The notes below the pieces were generated by a model. It saw only the letters and a program-made list of their open reading frames with translations. It made no database searches and was not told the DNA's origin. A DNA stretch of 64,000 bases. It comes from JBMOKU01 sp049324315. Lineage in GTDB: Bacteria; Bacillota; Clostridia; Peptostreptococcales; Thermotaleaceae. Positions within the stretch are counted from its first letter, which is position 1. Each line of letters opens with the position of its first letter. The stretch lies in contig JBMOKU010000003.1 of assembly GCA_049324315.1 (NCBI GenBank), forward strand, positions 68,248-132,247. The letters run 5' to 3'. Shown piece after piece: positions 42,837 through 51,763 of this stretch. The position numbers were made by a program, and so were the translations under genes.

Positions 42837-43604
42837 TTAAGTCAGGCTTGGATGAACATATCGTCCCTTTTTTACAGTTCCTTTTCCATACTGTATGGCT
42901 TTCGCAGGGCATCGATGGATACAGGCCAAACATTGGGTGCATTTTGGCCCCCAAACAGGTTTTGTATCCACTGAAATATTTCCGGTACAACATATTTTTT
43001 CACACAAACCACAACTTGTGCACGCATCAGAGGCATAAAATTTTTTCGGATCATTTCCAAAGGTATTAAAGAGCGGGTTGATCACCGTGGTTAAAAGAGT
43101 TGGGAAAGAGCCCTTCTCTAACTGGAAAAAGTTCCTTTTTCTTCCCCTAATAATTTCATTAATTTCCTGTAATCTATACTCAGCTTTTAATAGTTTTTCT
43201 TTTTCCACTTCCTTAGCGTCCACATTTCCTACAATAATATAATTATTAGGCATAGCTATTGAAAAGCCACCGTTTAACGCTAGTCCTTTCTTCTTTAAAG
43301 TCCTCTGAAGGACATCCATGGTGTTTCCGATATTATCCCCACAGGTAGCTATGGAAAATATATAATTATCCTTATAGTTATGAAGGCATAACCGACTTAT
43401 AAAATCCAGAACCAGCTTAGGTGGTGCCCATGCATATACTGGATAAACAAAACCGATCATTTCATCTTTGTCTAAATGATACGCAAAGCTGCCTGCATTC
43501 TGCTTCATTTCCTCTGAGATGGAAACCACCCGGTCACGATTATATTCGGATACATTCTTGGCAACATAAAGAGAATTGCCTGTGCCTGTGAAATAAAATA
43601 TCAT
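42837..43604 (-). CDS. EFR1-family flavodoxin/ferredoxin protein
   Basis: 255 residues. The N-terminal flavodoxin-like domain starts YFTGTGNSLYVAKN (FMN phosphate loop). The C-terminal half holds two 4Fe-4S motifs, CTSCGLCEKIC and CTQCLACIHRCP. EFR1 proteins move electrons in anaerobes; the partner is unknown. AAAGGAG precedes the ATG. It is co-transcribed with the PadR regulator 16 bp upstream, which probably controls it. Confidence 0.88.
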   Translation of the reverse strand: MIFYFTGTGNSLYVAKNVSEYNRDRVVSISEEMKQNAGSFAYHLDKDEMIGFVYPVYAWAPPKLVLDFISRLCLHNYKDNYIFSIATCGDNIGNTMDVLQRTLKKKGLALNGGFSIAMPNNYIIVGNVDAKEVEKEKLLKAEYRLQEINEIIRGRKRNFFQLEKGSFPTLLTTVINPLFNTFGNDPKKFYASDACTSCGLCEKICCTGNISVDTKPVWGPKCTQCLACIHRCPAKAIQYGKGTVKKGRYVHPSLT

Positions 43605-43620
43605 TCTTTATCACTCCTTT

Positions 43621-44133
43621 TTACACATTCCTAAATCCCTTCAACAAATGATTACTCCAGTTTATTACAAATTCATAGTAATTAATTCCAAATAGCAACG
43701 TATTCAATTGAAAAAAATCAGCCTTTTCTTTTGCTCCATTCTCATGTTCTTTTAGCATGTTCAAAACAGGCTCTACCTCTTTTATAAAAGCTTTCAAATT
43801 TTCCACGGCCTTTTCTTTTGGTAAAAATCCGAAAAAGAAAATTTTTACAAGATGGTCCGGCCTTGTTTTTGAAAAATTCACCGGCTGCCCAAGCCAATTC
43901 ATAAAATCCGACTTACCATGTTCACTTATAGCATATAACTTTTTATACTTCCCTCCTTCTACAGTTTCTCGTAAACTTATGAAACCCTTAGCCTCCAATT
44001 TTTTTAATGCAGGATAGATACTTCCAAAGCTTGCATCAAAAAAGTTAGAGGTACTCTTTAACATACACTGCTTTAAGTCATACCCGCTCTTTTCTCCGTA
44101 CATTAAAAATCCTAAAATAATGTATTCTAACAT
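43621..44133 (-). CDS. PadR-family transcriptional regulator
   Basis: 170 residues. MLEYIILGFLMYGEKSGYDLK is the typical PadR winged-helix start, followed by GSIYPALKKLEAKGFI and a C-terminal Vir-like dimerisation helix pair. ATG at 44133 follows GAGGTG; ten extra residues upstream are possible but precede this site. A perfect 15-bp palindrome lies 30 bp upstream and is a likely operator. It is the first gene of a unit with EFR1. Confidence 0.9.
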   Translation of the reverse strand: MLEYIILGFLMYGEKSGYDLKQCMLKSTSNFFDASFGSIYPALKKLEAKGFISLRETVEGGKYKKLYAISEHGKSDFMNWLGQPVNFSKTRPDHLVKIFFFGFLPKEKAVENLKAFIKEVEPVLNMLKEHENGAKEKADFFQLNTLLFGINYYEFVINWSNHLLKGFRNV

Positions 44134-44163
44134 TCGCCACCTCATTATATGCAGTATTTTCAT

Positions 44164-44178
44164 ATATCGATTCGATAT
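44164..44178. promoter_or_regulatory. Candidate PadR operator
   Basis: Perfect palindrome ATATCGA-T-TCGATAT, 30 bp before the padR-like start codon. PadR proteins usually bind such AT-rich dyads in their own promoter. Beyond it the gap to 44442 holds only an imperfect GCACCTATC/GATAGATGC hairpin near 44247-44269. Confidence 0.55.
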
Positions 44179-44442
44179 GTATCTTATAGTTATATGCTAT
44201 TCGGTTATATCTGATTTGTCAATAGTTTCTTTCAATAATAACAAAAGCACCTATCCTACAGATAGATGCCATTTGTTAGGCTTTTATGTTTTATTGCTTA
44301 GATTAAAACCTTAAATTCGTCTTGCGTATTCATATTATCTTTTATCATTAACTATTTATATTGTAATAAAGGCTTTTCATGAAGTTTTTAAACCAGGCAA
44401 TTAGAATTGTCTGTAACTGCTGTAAAGCAACTCTGTATTCGG

Positions 44443-44511
44443 CAACACATGGGGACATGGCCCCAGTCCGGCAAAAAACGCACCGGACAGCGTACCAGTC
44501 CCCAAGTCTTG
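44443..44511. repeat. GGGGACA-type dispersed repeat, copy B (69 bp)
   Basis: Matches 18513-18581 at 61 of 69 positions and keeps both arms of the hairpin. It lies between the rph stop (44569) and the PadR operator region. Confidence 0.75.
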
Positions 44512-44568
44512 CCCAGTGACCTCGAATCTCCCTCCTTTCTCATTTTTCTTATGGTAGCAGCTGCTTTG

Positions 44569-47199
44569 TTATAGTATTTCTACATATCCTTCTGTTCCGT
44601 TCACCCGGATTCTCTGACCGTCTTTAATCAGTTTCGTGGCATTTTCTACGCCTACCACTCCCGGAAGACCGTATTCCCGGGTAATGACGGCACCATGGGT
44701 CATCAGTCCGCCTACTTCCGTCACCAGTCCTTTAACAGATACAAATAGTGGTGTCCAGCTTGGGTCAGTAAATGCAGTTACCAGTATATCGCCATCCTCT
44801 ATATTGGCATCTTCCAGCTTTAAAACGACCCTCGCCCTGCCCTCGATGACGCCGGATGAAACAGGCGTACCCGCCAAAGCGCCCTTGGGAATATTGCCAG
44901 TGTTATATTCACCAGATATGACCTCGCCCTCAGATGTCATCACACGAGGCGGCGTCAGTTTTACATATCCCTTGTGCGCCTCTTTTCTTCCGGTAATGAT
45001 GCTGTAATCCAGCCGGTTTGTGCGAACCACTTCTCTGAGTTCCTCAAAGGATAGATAATAGATATCCTCCTTCTCTTTAATGACACCCTTTTGTACAAGC
45101 TTTACTGCTTCTTTCATCAGAGCATTTTTATAAATCTGGTAGCGTCTAATGATGGAATACTTGGGATATTCTCTATAGCCGGTAACATTACGCAAAACGC
45201 TGATCATCTTGCCAGCTTTTTTTGCTTTTCGTCTACCGCTGGGCAATTGCTCCAGTTTGCTTAAGAGTTCCTGTTTCTTCTGCTCTGCTTCCAATCGTCC
45301 TTGCTCAAATATGACACGACTTGAATCCGGCTCAAAGTTTTTAATATTGCTGAGGATCATGGGAATGAGAGTGGTCGGCTTTTCGCTCCAACGAGTCCTG
45401 GTAATATCAATCTCGCCGGAACATCGCATACCATATTTTTCAAGGTACGCTCTTATGGACGCACTGACCGTATCTCCTCCTTCCAGTTTAGACAAATCCT
45501 CAAAAAGGGTCTCATCGTTGACATTTTTGAAATACTCAGTCACTTCCGGGTATTGCCGGACAACGTCCGATACATCCATGAGAGCAAGGCCCATTTCAGA
45601 AGTGATGTTGTTGGGTACTGATTTGGTAAGAGTGTCTATCGCATTTTTTTCACCCAGCCATTTTTCCATTTTTTTATTGATCCAATTCGAAGTCATCCCC
45701 CAGACTACCATCACGCCCATGCTTAACGGATCATATGTGTTTAATTGTTTTATATCCTGTACAATAAATTCAAACAGATCATCTCCTGTTGCACTTCCAA
45801 TACCTTTCTCCATATCCTGTATCAGCCCTTCATTGTGGACAATTAGGCTGTCAACTATTGCTGCGATTGCTTCCTCGTTTTTCCAGTATATTTTTATCGC
45901 CTGCATTAACCAGGCCAGCGCCCCTGTGCTCATATTGATGGATCCCTTTCCCTGAGGAAGCGATTTAACGAAATCCTTTCGCTTCATTAAGCCTGACAGT
46001 CCGTTGTGCATTAGAACATCAGCCCCACCTGTACTATTGATCAAAATCTTTCGTCCAACAGGAGAAGACAAGTCATAGGTTACATCTATAAATAGTCTTC
46101 CACCGGCAGGGCTTCCTGCCCCGGCAGTGAACCATAATGACATTAACTGTATGAATGATATACCCAGTGGTTTGATTGCTTCCGTCATCATCTGCTGATG
46201 ACCCAGCGATATATAGACACGGTTATTCCCATCCTTTACTTCGGGTATCGGGTATAAGGTGGTAATAGGGCGGCTCTGAACGATGAAAAATGTATCTTCA
46301 CTAAGACACCATTCGATATCCTGGGGGCAGCTAAAATGCGCTTCAATCTTCCTGCCCATAGCCTCAAGTTGCAATATCTGCTCGTCCGTCAATGTCTGCA
46401 TATTCTGCTGCCTCGCATCGATCTCCCGTTCCTCTGTACCACCTTCTTTTACTGCATATACAGCCAATTTTTTCGTAGATATTTTCTTATTAACGATGCT
46501 TCCTTCCCGAACCTTATAAATATCTGCATTCACCAAGCCGGAGACCAGAGCTTCACCGAGTCCAAAGCTTGCATCGATGGATAGCACTTTCCTGTTTGAA
46601 GTGACAGGATCCGTCGTAAACATAATCCCCGAAGCTTGAGGAAAAATCATGCGCTGGATGACCACAGACAGATAGACCTTGCGGTGGTCGAAGCCATTTT
46701 GTATGCGGTAGGTTACAGCACGGTCAGTAAACAATGATGCCCAACACTTTCTTATATGCTGCAGGATGGCATCCTTCCCTATGATGTTCAAATACGTATC
46801 CTGCTGTCCAGCAAAGGAAGCCAGCGGTAGATCTTCGGCCGTGGCGCTGGAACGTACGGCATAGGCGTATTCTTCCCCAACCTTTGAGATATATCCAGTG
46901 ATCTCTTCTTCTATGTCCTTTGGAATCGCTGCCTCTTCGATGACCCTACGGACTTTTTTGCTGATTTCTCCGATACGCTCCCTGTCGTGCGCCTTTAAAA
47001 GCGATAATTGGTCCAGTAGCTCGTTAAACGCCTCATTGTGTCTGATTATCCTTTTATACGCCTCGGTGGTTACACAAAAACCTTCCGGTACCCTCAATCC
47101 CTCAATCCGCGATAGTTCTCCCAAATTTGAGCCTTTGCCTCCGACGATCATGAGCTTTGTTTTGTCGATCTCATGGAAACCAAGTATATAAGAATTCAT
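44569..47199 (-). CDS. rph: Rifamycin phosphotransferase
   Basis: 876 residues. Order: ATP-binding domain (about 1-315, with VGGKGSNLGELSRIEG, AVRSSATAEDLPLASFAGQ and ASGIMFTTDPV); rifamycin-binding domain (about 316-755); swivelling His domain (about 760-876) with catalytic His835 in GGLMTHGAVITREYG, matching His825 of the Listeria enzyme. Long segments (FDHRKV near 180, APNNITSEMGL-like, YGMRCSGEIDITRTRW) follow RPH rather than PEP synthase. It phosphorylates the rifamycin ansa bridge using ATP, inactivating the drug. ATG at 47199 is set by a GGGGG site and family starts. It is divergent from a TetR gene. Confidence 0.9.
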   Translation of the reverse strand: MNSYILGFHEIDKTKLMIVGGKGSNLGELSRIEGLRVPEGFCVTTEAYKRIIRHNEAFNELLDQLSLLKAHDRERIGEISKKVRRVIEEAAIPKDIEEEITGYISKVGEEYAYAVRSSATAEDLPLASFAGQQDTYLNIIGKDAILQHIRKCWASLFTDRAVTYRIQNGFDHRKVYLSVVIQRMIFPQASGIMFTTDPVTSNRKVLSIDASFGLGEALVSGLVNADIYKVREGSIVNKKISTKKLAVYAVKEGGTEEREIDARQQNMQTLTDEQILQLEAMGRKIEAHFSCPQDIEWCLSEDTFFIVQSRPITTLYPIPEVKDGNNRVYISLGHQQMMTEAIKPLGISFIQLMSLWFTAGAGSPAGGRLFIDVTYDLSSPVGRKILINSTGGADVLMHNGLSGLMKRKDFVKSLPQGKGSINMSTGALAWLMQAIKIYWKNEEAIAAIVDSLIVHNEGLIQDMEKGIGSATGDDLFEFIVQDIKQLNTYDPLSMGVMVVWGMTSNWINKKMEKWLGEKNAIDTLTKSVPNNITSEMGLALMDVSDVVRQYPEVTEYFKNVNDETLFEDLSKLEGGDTVSASIRAYLEKYGMRCSGEIDITRTRWSEKPTTLIPMILSNIKNFEPDSSRVIFEQGRLEAEQKKQELLSKLEQLPSGRRKAKKAGKMISVLRNVTGYREYPKYSIIRRYQIYKNALMKEAVKLVQKGVIKEKEDIYYLSFEELREVVRTNRLDYSIITGRKEAHKGYVKLTPPRVMTSEGEVISGEYNTGNIPKGALAGTPVSSGVIEGRARVVLKLEDANIEDGDILVTAFTDPSWTPLFVSVKGLVTEVGGLMTHGAVITREYGLPGVVGVENATKLIKDGQRIRVNGTEGYVEIL

Positions 47200-47311
47200 A
47201 CATGTACCCCCTATCACTTTTCTTAAAACTAAATAGTCTCGAATAAATATCAAAAAACACCTTTTACTATTAGATTTTGCATCGCAATAAAACCGAGAGA
47301 AGTGTTTCTCA

Positions 47312-47328
47312 ATCCCTATTATAGGGAT
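47312..47328. promoter_or_regulatory. Perfect 17-bp palindrome between rph and tetR
   Basis: ATCCCTAT-T-ATAGGGAT. It lies 110 bp upstream of rph, preceded by a GAGAA/TTCTC hairpin. It may be an operator or an attenuating hairpin in the rph leader. Confidence 0.45.
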
Positions 47329-47369
47329 CGTTGCTTTTCATATACATAATGCAATCTACTTTTTTAAAA

Positions 47370-47461
47370 TTATGAAATATACGCCCTGTTTATTTCATAA
47401 TATACCGTTCGAAAAACACTGTCAATAGATTTATGTAATATAACCTTGAAATATTTCATAA
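47370..47461. promoter_or_regulatory. Three TATTTCATAA half-sites before tetR (candidate operator)
   Basis: TTATGAAATA at 47370-47379 and TATTTCATAA at 47391-47400 form a dyad with an 11-bp centre. A third identical TATTTCATAA lies at 47452-47461, about 32 bp before the tetR start. The placement between the divergent genes suits control of both. Confidence 0.55.
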
Positions 47462-47492
47462 AGTTTGATAATCTTATTTTGAGGTGAGTAAT

Positions 47493-48065
47493 ATGAATGG
47501 CTTTCAACGCCGTAGAGAAAAAAAAATGGAAGATATTCTTGAGGCTGCTTTTACATTATTTTCAGCTAATGGGATAAAGACTGTAAGTATAGCTGAAATA
47601 GCTAAGAGGGCAAATGTATCTCAAGTTAGCATATACAATTTTTTTGAAAGTAAAGAAAATCTAGCAAGGCAGGCTTACTTTAAAATGATGGATGAAAAAA
47701 TGAAGGATCTAGAAATGTTAATTAAAAGTAATCTTTCGTTTCAGGAAAAATTTGAAAAGTTAGTCTTTATTTCCCTTGAAACAGCAAATAATTTAAGTGA
47801 AGACTTTTACCAGTCAGAGTTTGCAAAAGACCCAACCGTTCTAAAATTTCTTGAGGAATATGGACATAAGAAGACACTCCCTTTATTGATGGACCTGATT
47901 GAGCAGGGCAAAAGAGAGTCCTGTATCGATAGCGGCATTTCTTCTGAATCAATTCTTATTTATATTCATTCAATCAATGGGGTGCTTCAGTCGAATATAA
48001 GCAAAAAGGTAAGAATGGATTTAGGTAAGTTGTTTTTTTATGGCTTATTCGGAAAAAAAGGGTAG
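47493..48065 (+). CDS. TetR-family regulator divergent from rph
   Basis: 190 residues. Helix-turn-helix at about 10-55 (ILEAAFTLFSANGIKTVSIA...AKRANVSQVSIYNFFESKENL), then a variable ligand-binding helical domain. ATG at 47493 follows GAGGTG by 6 nt; an earlier GTG overlaps it. It likely represses rph and itself; the inducer could be the rifamycin or another toxic compound, but this is inference. A convergent terminator follows. Confidence 0.88.
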   Translation: MNGFQRRREKKMEDILEAAFTLFSANGIKTVSIAEIAKRANVSQVSIYNFFESKENLARQAYFKMMDEKMKDLEMLIKSNLSFQEKFEKLVFISLETANNLSEDFYQSEFAKDPTVLKFLEEYGHKKTLPLLMDLIEQGKRESCIDSGISSESILIYIHSINGVLQSNISKKVRMDLGKLFFYGLFGKKG

Positions 48066-48118
48066 CCACATATCCCTCCTCATAATAGAAACGAATCAAG
48101 GAATTTCAGACTAAAGGC

Positions 48119-48154
48119 AACCCCCGTGAATCAGTCATGACTTCACGGGGGGTT
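48119..48154. terminator. Bidirectional terminator between tetR and the rph-like gene
   Basis: AACCCCCGTGAA/TTCACGGGGG(G)TT stem with an 11-nt loop. It lies in a convergent gap and is very GC-rich in the stem. Confidence 0.8.
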
Positions 48155-48226
48155 ATGATTATTCTATATAATAAGCTATCATGAAACGAATCACTAAGCG
48201 TAAAATCAAGAGAATAGGTCATTGTA

Positions 48227-50788
48227 TCATAGTATTTCAACAACACCCGTCTCTCCATTAATCCTTACTCGCTGGCCATCTTTTAATATACTTGAAGCGG
48301 ACGGTATACCAACAACTGCAGGAATACCATATTCCCTAGCTACGATACCCCCGTGGCTAACGGGTCCACCATATTCCATAATCAGTCCCTTTGCAGTTGC
48401 AAAGAGTGGCGTCCAAGCTGGGTTGATGCTTTCTGTAACCATTATTTCACCCTCTTGGAGGTTTGCGTTGAGTGGATCAAACACAACTCTTATGGTTCCT
48501 TCATAGATTCCAGGAGACAACGCTACACCTTGAATCACGTTACTTCCCGGATCAATTTTTTGCGCTGAATAGTACGTCTCACCAGTATTTAGAACAATTC
48601 TTGGAATACTTGTCCTTTCCATTTCCTTGTGATAGTAAGCTTTATTGATTTCAATCTTTTCTTTTACATTCTTTTTGGTTAAAATATCTTCTTTGAATAA
48701 GAAGAAGATATCCTTTTTATCATCAATGAGCCCTTCTCTTTCAAATTCTTCCCCAACTTTCAGCATGACATTTCTTGCAATACCCATCATTCTTACGATA
48801 TCAAATTTGGGGTACTCTCTCATACCTGCCGCTATGCGGTAGTTGATCATACGCTTTCTCAATTTATAAGCTTTTTTCTCTCCTTGATCACTTTTAACGG
48901 TTTGATAGATTTCCTCAATTAACGCTTCCGCTCTTTCCGCCTTTTCACGAATATCAGCCAAATTTCTTTCATACATCTTATCAACCATATAGGATTTAAT
49001 TTGGTTAATGATGAATTTGGGATCCTCAACCCAGCGTAACGTTCCAAAATCCAATTCTATATTGCTTCGGTGTCCAAATTTCTCAAGAATATCCTTTATC
49101 TTCGGATGATCAGCTGTAGGCTCAAGATTGCTCTCAGCAAAGTATTTTGCCGCAAGATTCATCTTAATTGTCAATTCTTGCGTGACACATCTCGGTAAGG
49201 AGTGAATGAGATGTTCCGTATTAAATCGATTACCATACATTTTATTTATTATCTTTTTTATCTTTGCAATATCGTTCATTTCAATAGCATAAAGTCCTTG
49301 TTTTTGTGACAATAGGAAAGCTTCAGCCATACATTGACTGATAAAATCAATTTTATCGTTCAATGTTTTAAGATTCTTTGAGATCTGAAGCCACTTCTGG
49401 TAAACTTCTTCTCCAACTTGAATCATAGCATCATAGCGCTGCTCGTTTGGAATCTTCTTAATTGCCTTCATATTACCGGCCATAGTCAAGCCATAATTAA
49501 AAGCTCCCCATGGAATCTTAAATTTGATCCCTTGATTTGTAAATGTGTTCCCATGCTTATCAATAACACTTAGCATTACATCTTTAAGTGGCAAATCATT
49601 ACCGGAAAAAGCATTGGCAAATTGCTTTGAAGCAAACTTGCTTGCCATTAGATACGTTATATCTAAATAAAGCCTGCACCCATCATATTTAACAAAACTA
49701 TTATCAAGAGGGTTCTTTTGCTTCGTCATAACATTGATAATCGTAGGAAACATTTGACTAAGCATATCGAAGCCTAACGGAGTTACTGGTTCTTTCATAC
49801 CTAACAATACCGTTCCTGCTGAAAGATACGCTCTCAGTTTTCCATCATGATCGAAGGCATCTATAGGAAACAATGTTGTAATATCTCGAGATTGCACAAT
49901 GAATATTTGATCGTTCTCATCAAATGCAAATTCAATATCTTGAGGTTTACCATAGTAATCTTCAATTTTACCGGTTACTTCAACCAGGGCTTTTATATGA
50001 TTTTCTTTTAAAGAGCTTATTGACTTACTTGACTCAGCAACCGGCACATATTCTATGCCATCGCTTGCGTACTGACATAATATTTTTTTTACAGCAATTT
50101 CTTCTTTTAAAATTTCGCCATTCTTCTTGTCAACAGTGTATTGATCAGGATTTACCTCACCACTAACAATAGCTTCACCAAGGCCATAGGATGCATTAAT
50201 CAGCAACTCACTTCTAATGCCATTGATAGGATTGGCCGTAAAGGCAACACCTGCCAGCTTAGAATGAATCATTTCTTGAATGACAACACCATGGGAAAAT
50301 TCAGCGGTTACATTGCACTTTGCTCTATACTCTATAGCCCTTTCATTCCATAAGGATTGCCAGCACAGCACTACTTTTTCTATTAAATCCGATGCTTTTA
50401 CATTTAAGTAACTGCTGTACTGACCAGCAAAGCTCATGCCCGGTAAATCTTCTACCGTTGAACTACTTCTTACTGCAACACGACCGCTGGCTATCTTATC
50501 CATCGCAGTGAGAATCTGTTGTTTTAAATCATCTGGAAAAGTTTCAACTTGAAATAATGCTTTTATCTCTTGTGATTTTTCTACACCTGAACTAGAAGTA
50601 TTTAAAATGTAATTAATCTTCTGTTTTAGCTGATTTTTCTCAACATAAGCATCATAAGCGATAGAAGTCACAACAAATCCGTTAGGTACTGTTATGCCAT
50701 AGTTAAACATTTTACTTAAACTATAGCCTTTCCCGCCAACAAGATGAAAATCATTTTCTTTAATATCATGGAACCACTTTATCATCAT
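48227..50788 (-). CDS. RPH/PEP-synthase-like phosphotransferase of unknown substrate
   Basis: 853 residues with the same three-part layout as rph: ATP-binding domain (VGGKGYSLSKM, AVRSSSTVEDLPGMSFAGQ, GVAFTANPING), a divergent middle domain (about 315-735), and a swivelling domain with His812 in GGPVSHGGIVAREYG. The middle domain shares little with rph, so the acceptor is probably a different molecule. It follows a TetR gene with an ATGA overlap, suggesting a self-regulated resistance or detoxification unit. GGAGGG precedes the start. It is unlikely to be true PEP synthase, which differs in the PEP/pyruvate region. Confidence 0.8.
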   Translation of the reverse strand: MMIKWFHDIKENDFHLVGGKGYSLSKMFNYGITVPNGFVVTSIAYDAYVEKNQLKQKINYILNTSSSGVEKSQEIKALFQVETFPDDLKQQILTAMDKIASGRVAVRSSSTVEDLPGMSFAGQYSSYLNVKASDLIEKVVLCWQSLWNERAIEYRAKCNVTAEFSHGVVIQEMIHSKLAGVAFTANPINGIRSELLINASYGLGEAIVSGEVNPDQYTVDKKNGEILKEEIAVKKILCQYASDGIEYVPVAESSKSISSLKENHIKALVEVTGKIEDYYGKPQDIEFAFDENDQIFIVQSRDITTLFPIDAFDHDGKLRAYLSAGTVLLGMKEPVTPLGFDMLSQMFPTIINVMTKQKNPLDNSFVKYDGCRLYLDITYLMASKFASKQFANAFSGNDLPLKDVMLSVIDKHGNTFTNQGIKFKIPWGAFNYGLTMAGNMKAIKKIPNEQRYDAMIQVGEEVYQKWLQISKNLKTLNDKIDFISQCMAEAFLLSQKQGLYAIEMNDIAKIKKIINKMYGNRFNTEHLIHSLPRCVTQELTIKMNLAAKYFAESNLEPTADHPKIKDILEKFGHRSNIELDFGTLRWVEDPKFIINQIKSYMVDKMYERNLADIREKAERAEALIEEIYQTVKSDQGEKKAYKLRKRMINYRIAAGMREYPKFDIVRMMGIARNVMLKVGEEFEREGLIDDKKDIFFLFKEDILTKKNVKEKIEINKAYYHKEMERTSIPRIVLNTGETYYSAQKIDPGSNVIQGVALSPGIYEGTIRVVFDPLNANLQEGEIMVTESINPAWTPLFATAKGLIMEYGGPVSHGGIVAREYGIPAVVGIPSASSILKDGQRVRINGETGVVEIL

Positions 50789-51465
50789 AATCCCTCCTTA
50801 CTTGCCAAATAGTATCCCCTAGCCTCCTGAAGATATGATAATGCTATATCTTTAAACTCCACTTCATGTTTTTTCAATCCAAGTGCATGACTGATTAGTC
50901 CCTCACTAAAATCCAATAACTTTTCAAATGTATCGTGACCTTTGGCATCATCTGGATTAATAAGTCTTCCTGCAGCTTCAAAAATCCACAATACCTCTCT
51001 GGTACAAAGTTCTGCTAGTATTTCCGGATGTTCAACGTTTACGATTCCTTGCTCTTTACCATTACGAAGCACTTCAAAGTACGCTCTTGTTGTTGCTATT
51101 TTAAACTGCTTCTCTAATTGTCTAAGTACCCTGTCATTACCTATAAAGGAAAAGACATTGTTTACTTTTGACCATTCTTTTAATTGCTTCAATTTATACT
51201 GACTGATGACCATGAATATAGCGTTAAACTTATCAAAGAATGAGTATTTGTCATTAGAGACAATGTTTTCAAAGTGCTCTGACAACTCATCTATATAGTT
51301 AGATATAATCACTTCAAGGATCTCTTCTTTTGACTTAAAGTGATGGTAAAAACCACCCTTTGCGCATTGGGCTTGTTTAATGATTGCTTCAATTGTTGTT
51401 TTTTCATATCCTTTCGTGGAAAATAACTCATATGCAGAATGAATGATCCTATCTTTTAATTCCAT
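50785..51465 (-). CDS. TetR-family regulator of the rph-like gene
   Basis: 226 residues. Helix-turn-helix ELFSTKGYEKTTIEAIIKQA...GGFYHHFKSKEEIL (about 12-55), then a long helical ligand domain. ATG at 51465 follows GGAG by 8 nt; in-frame codons further up would place the operator inside the gene. A perfect operator-like palindrome lies 18 bp upstream, so it should repress its own two-gene unit. Confidence 0.9.
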   Translation of the reverse strand: MELKDRIIHSAYELFSTKGYEKTTIEAIIKQAQCAKGGFYHHFKSKEEILEVIISNYIDELSEHFENIVSNDKYSFFDKFNAIFMVISQYKLKQLKEWSKVNNVFSFIGNDRVLRQLEKQFKIATTRAYFEVLRNGKEQGIVNVEHPEILAELCTREVLWIFEAAGRLINPDDAKGHDTFEKLLDFSEGLISHALGLKKHEVEFKDIALSYLQEARGYYLASKEGL

Positions 51466-51482
51466 ATCTATCACTCCGTTCA

Positions 51483-51499
51483 AGACCGACCGTCGGTCT
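51483..51499. promoter_or_regulatory. TetR operator
   Basis: Perfect palindrome AGACCGAC-C-GTCGGTCT, GC-rich against AT-rich surroundings. It starts about ten bases downstream of the -10 box and ends 18 bp before the start codon, so bound repressor would block transcription. Confidence 0.8.
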
Positions 51500-51508
51500 G
51501 TTTTCTTT

Positions 51509-51537
51509 ATCATACACCTTCCTTTCTTTTTTGTCAA
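51509..51537 (-). promoter_or_regulatory. Promoter of the tetR/rph-like unit
   Basis: Minus-strand TTGACA (51532-51537), a 17-bp spacer and TATGAT (51509-51514). Near-consensus. The rest of the gap to 51763 holds no gene. Confidence 0.88.
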
Positions 51538-51763
51538 GAAAATTGCTTTCCTTATTTTTCCTATGGGCTTTTAAATATTTTCTTTAGTAAATACTACATC
51601 TTCTTTATCAATTAATATATCCATTTATCCATATAAAATCCGTGAAGACTTAAGACATTTATTATCTCAATAACTATATTCATATTGTCAAAAAACCATG
51701 AAAAGTTTCTGATCTCTTCATGGCCTTTGTCTACTTTATATATGAAAATTCAAATTATCATCG

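Noticed and set aside
45209..45955. Long open frame on the plus strand opposite rph
   Set aside because: Antisense to a well-conserved enzyme, no ribosome site, Ser/Pro/Ile-rich shadow composition.
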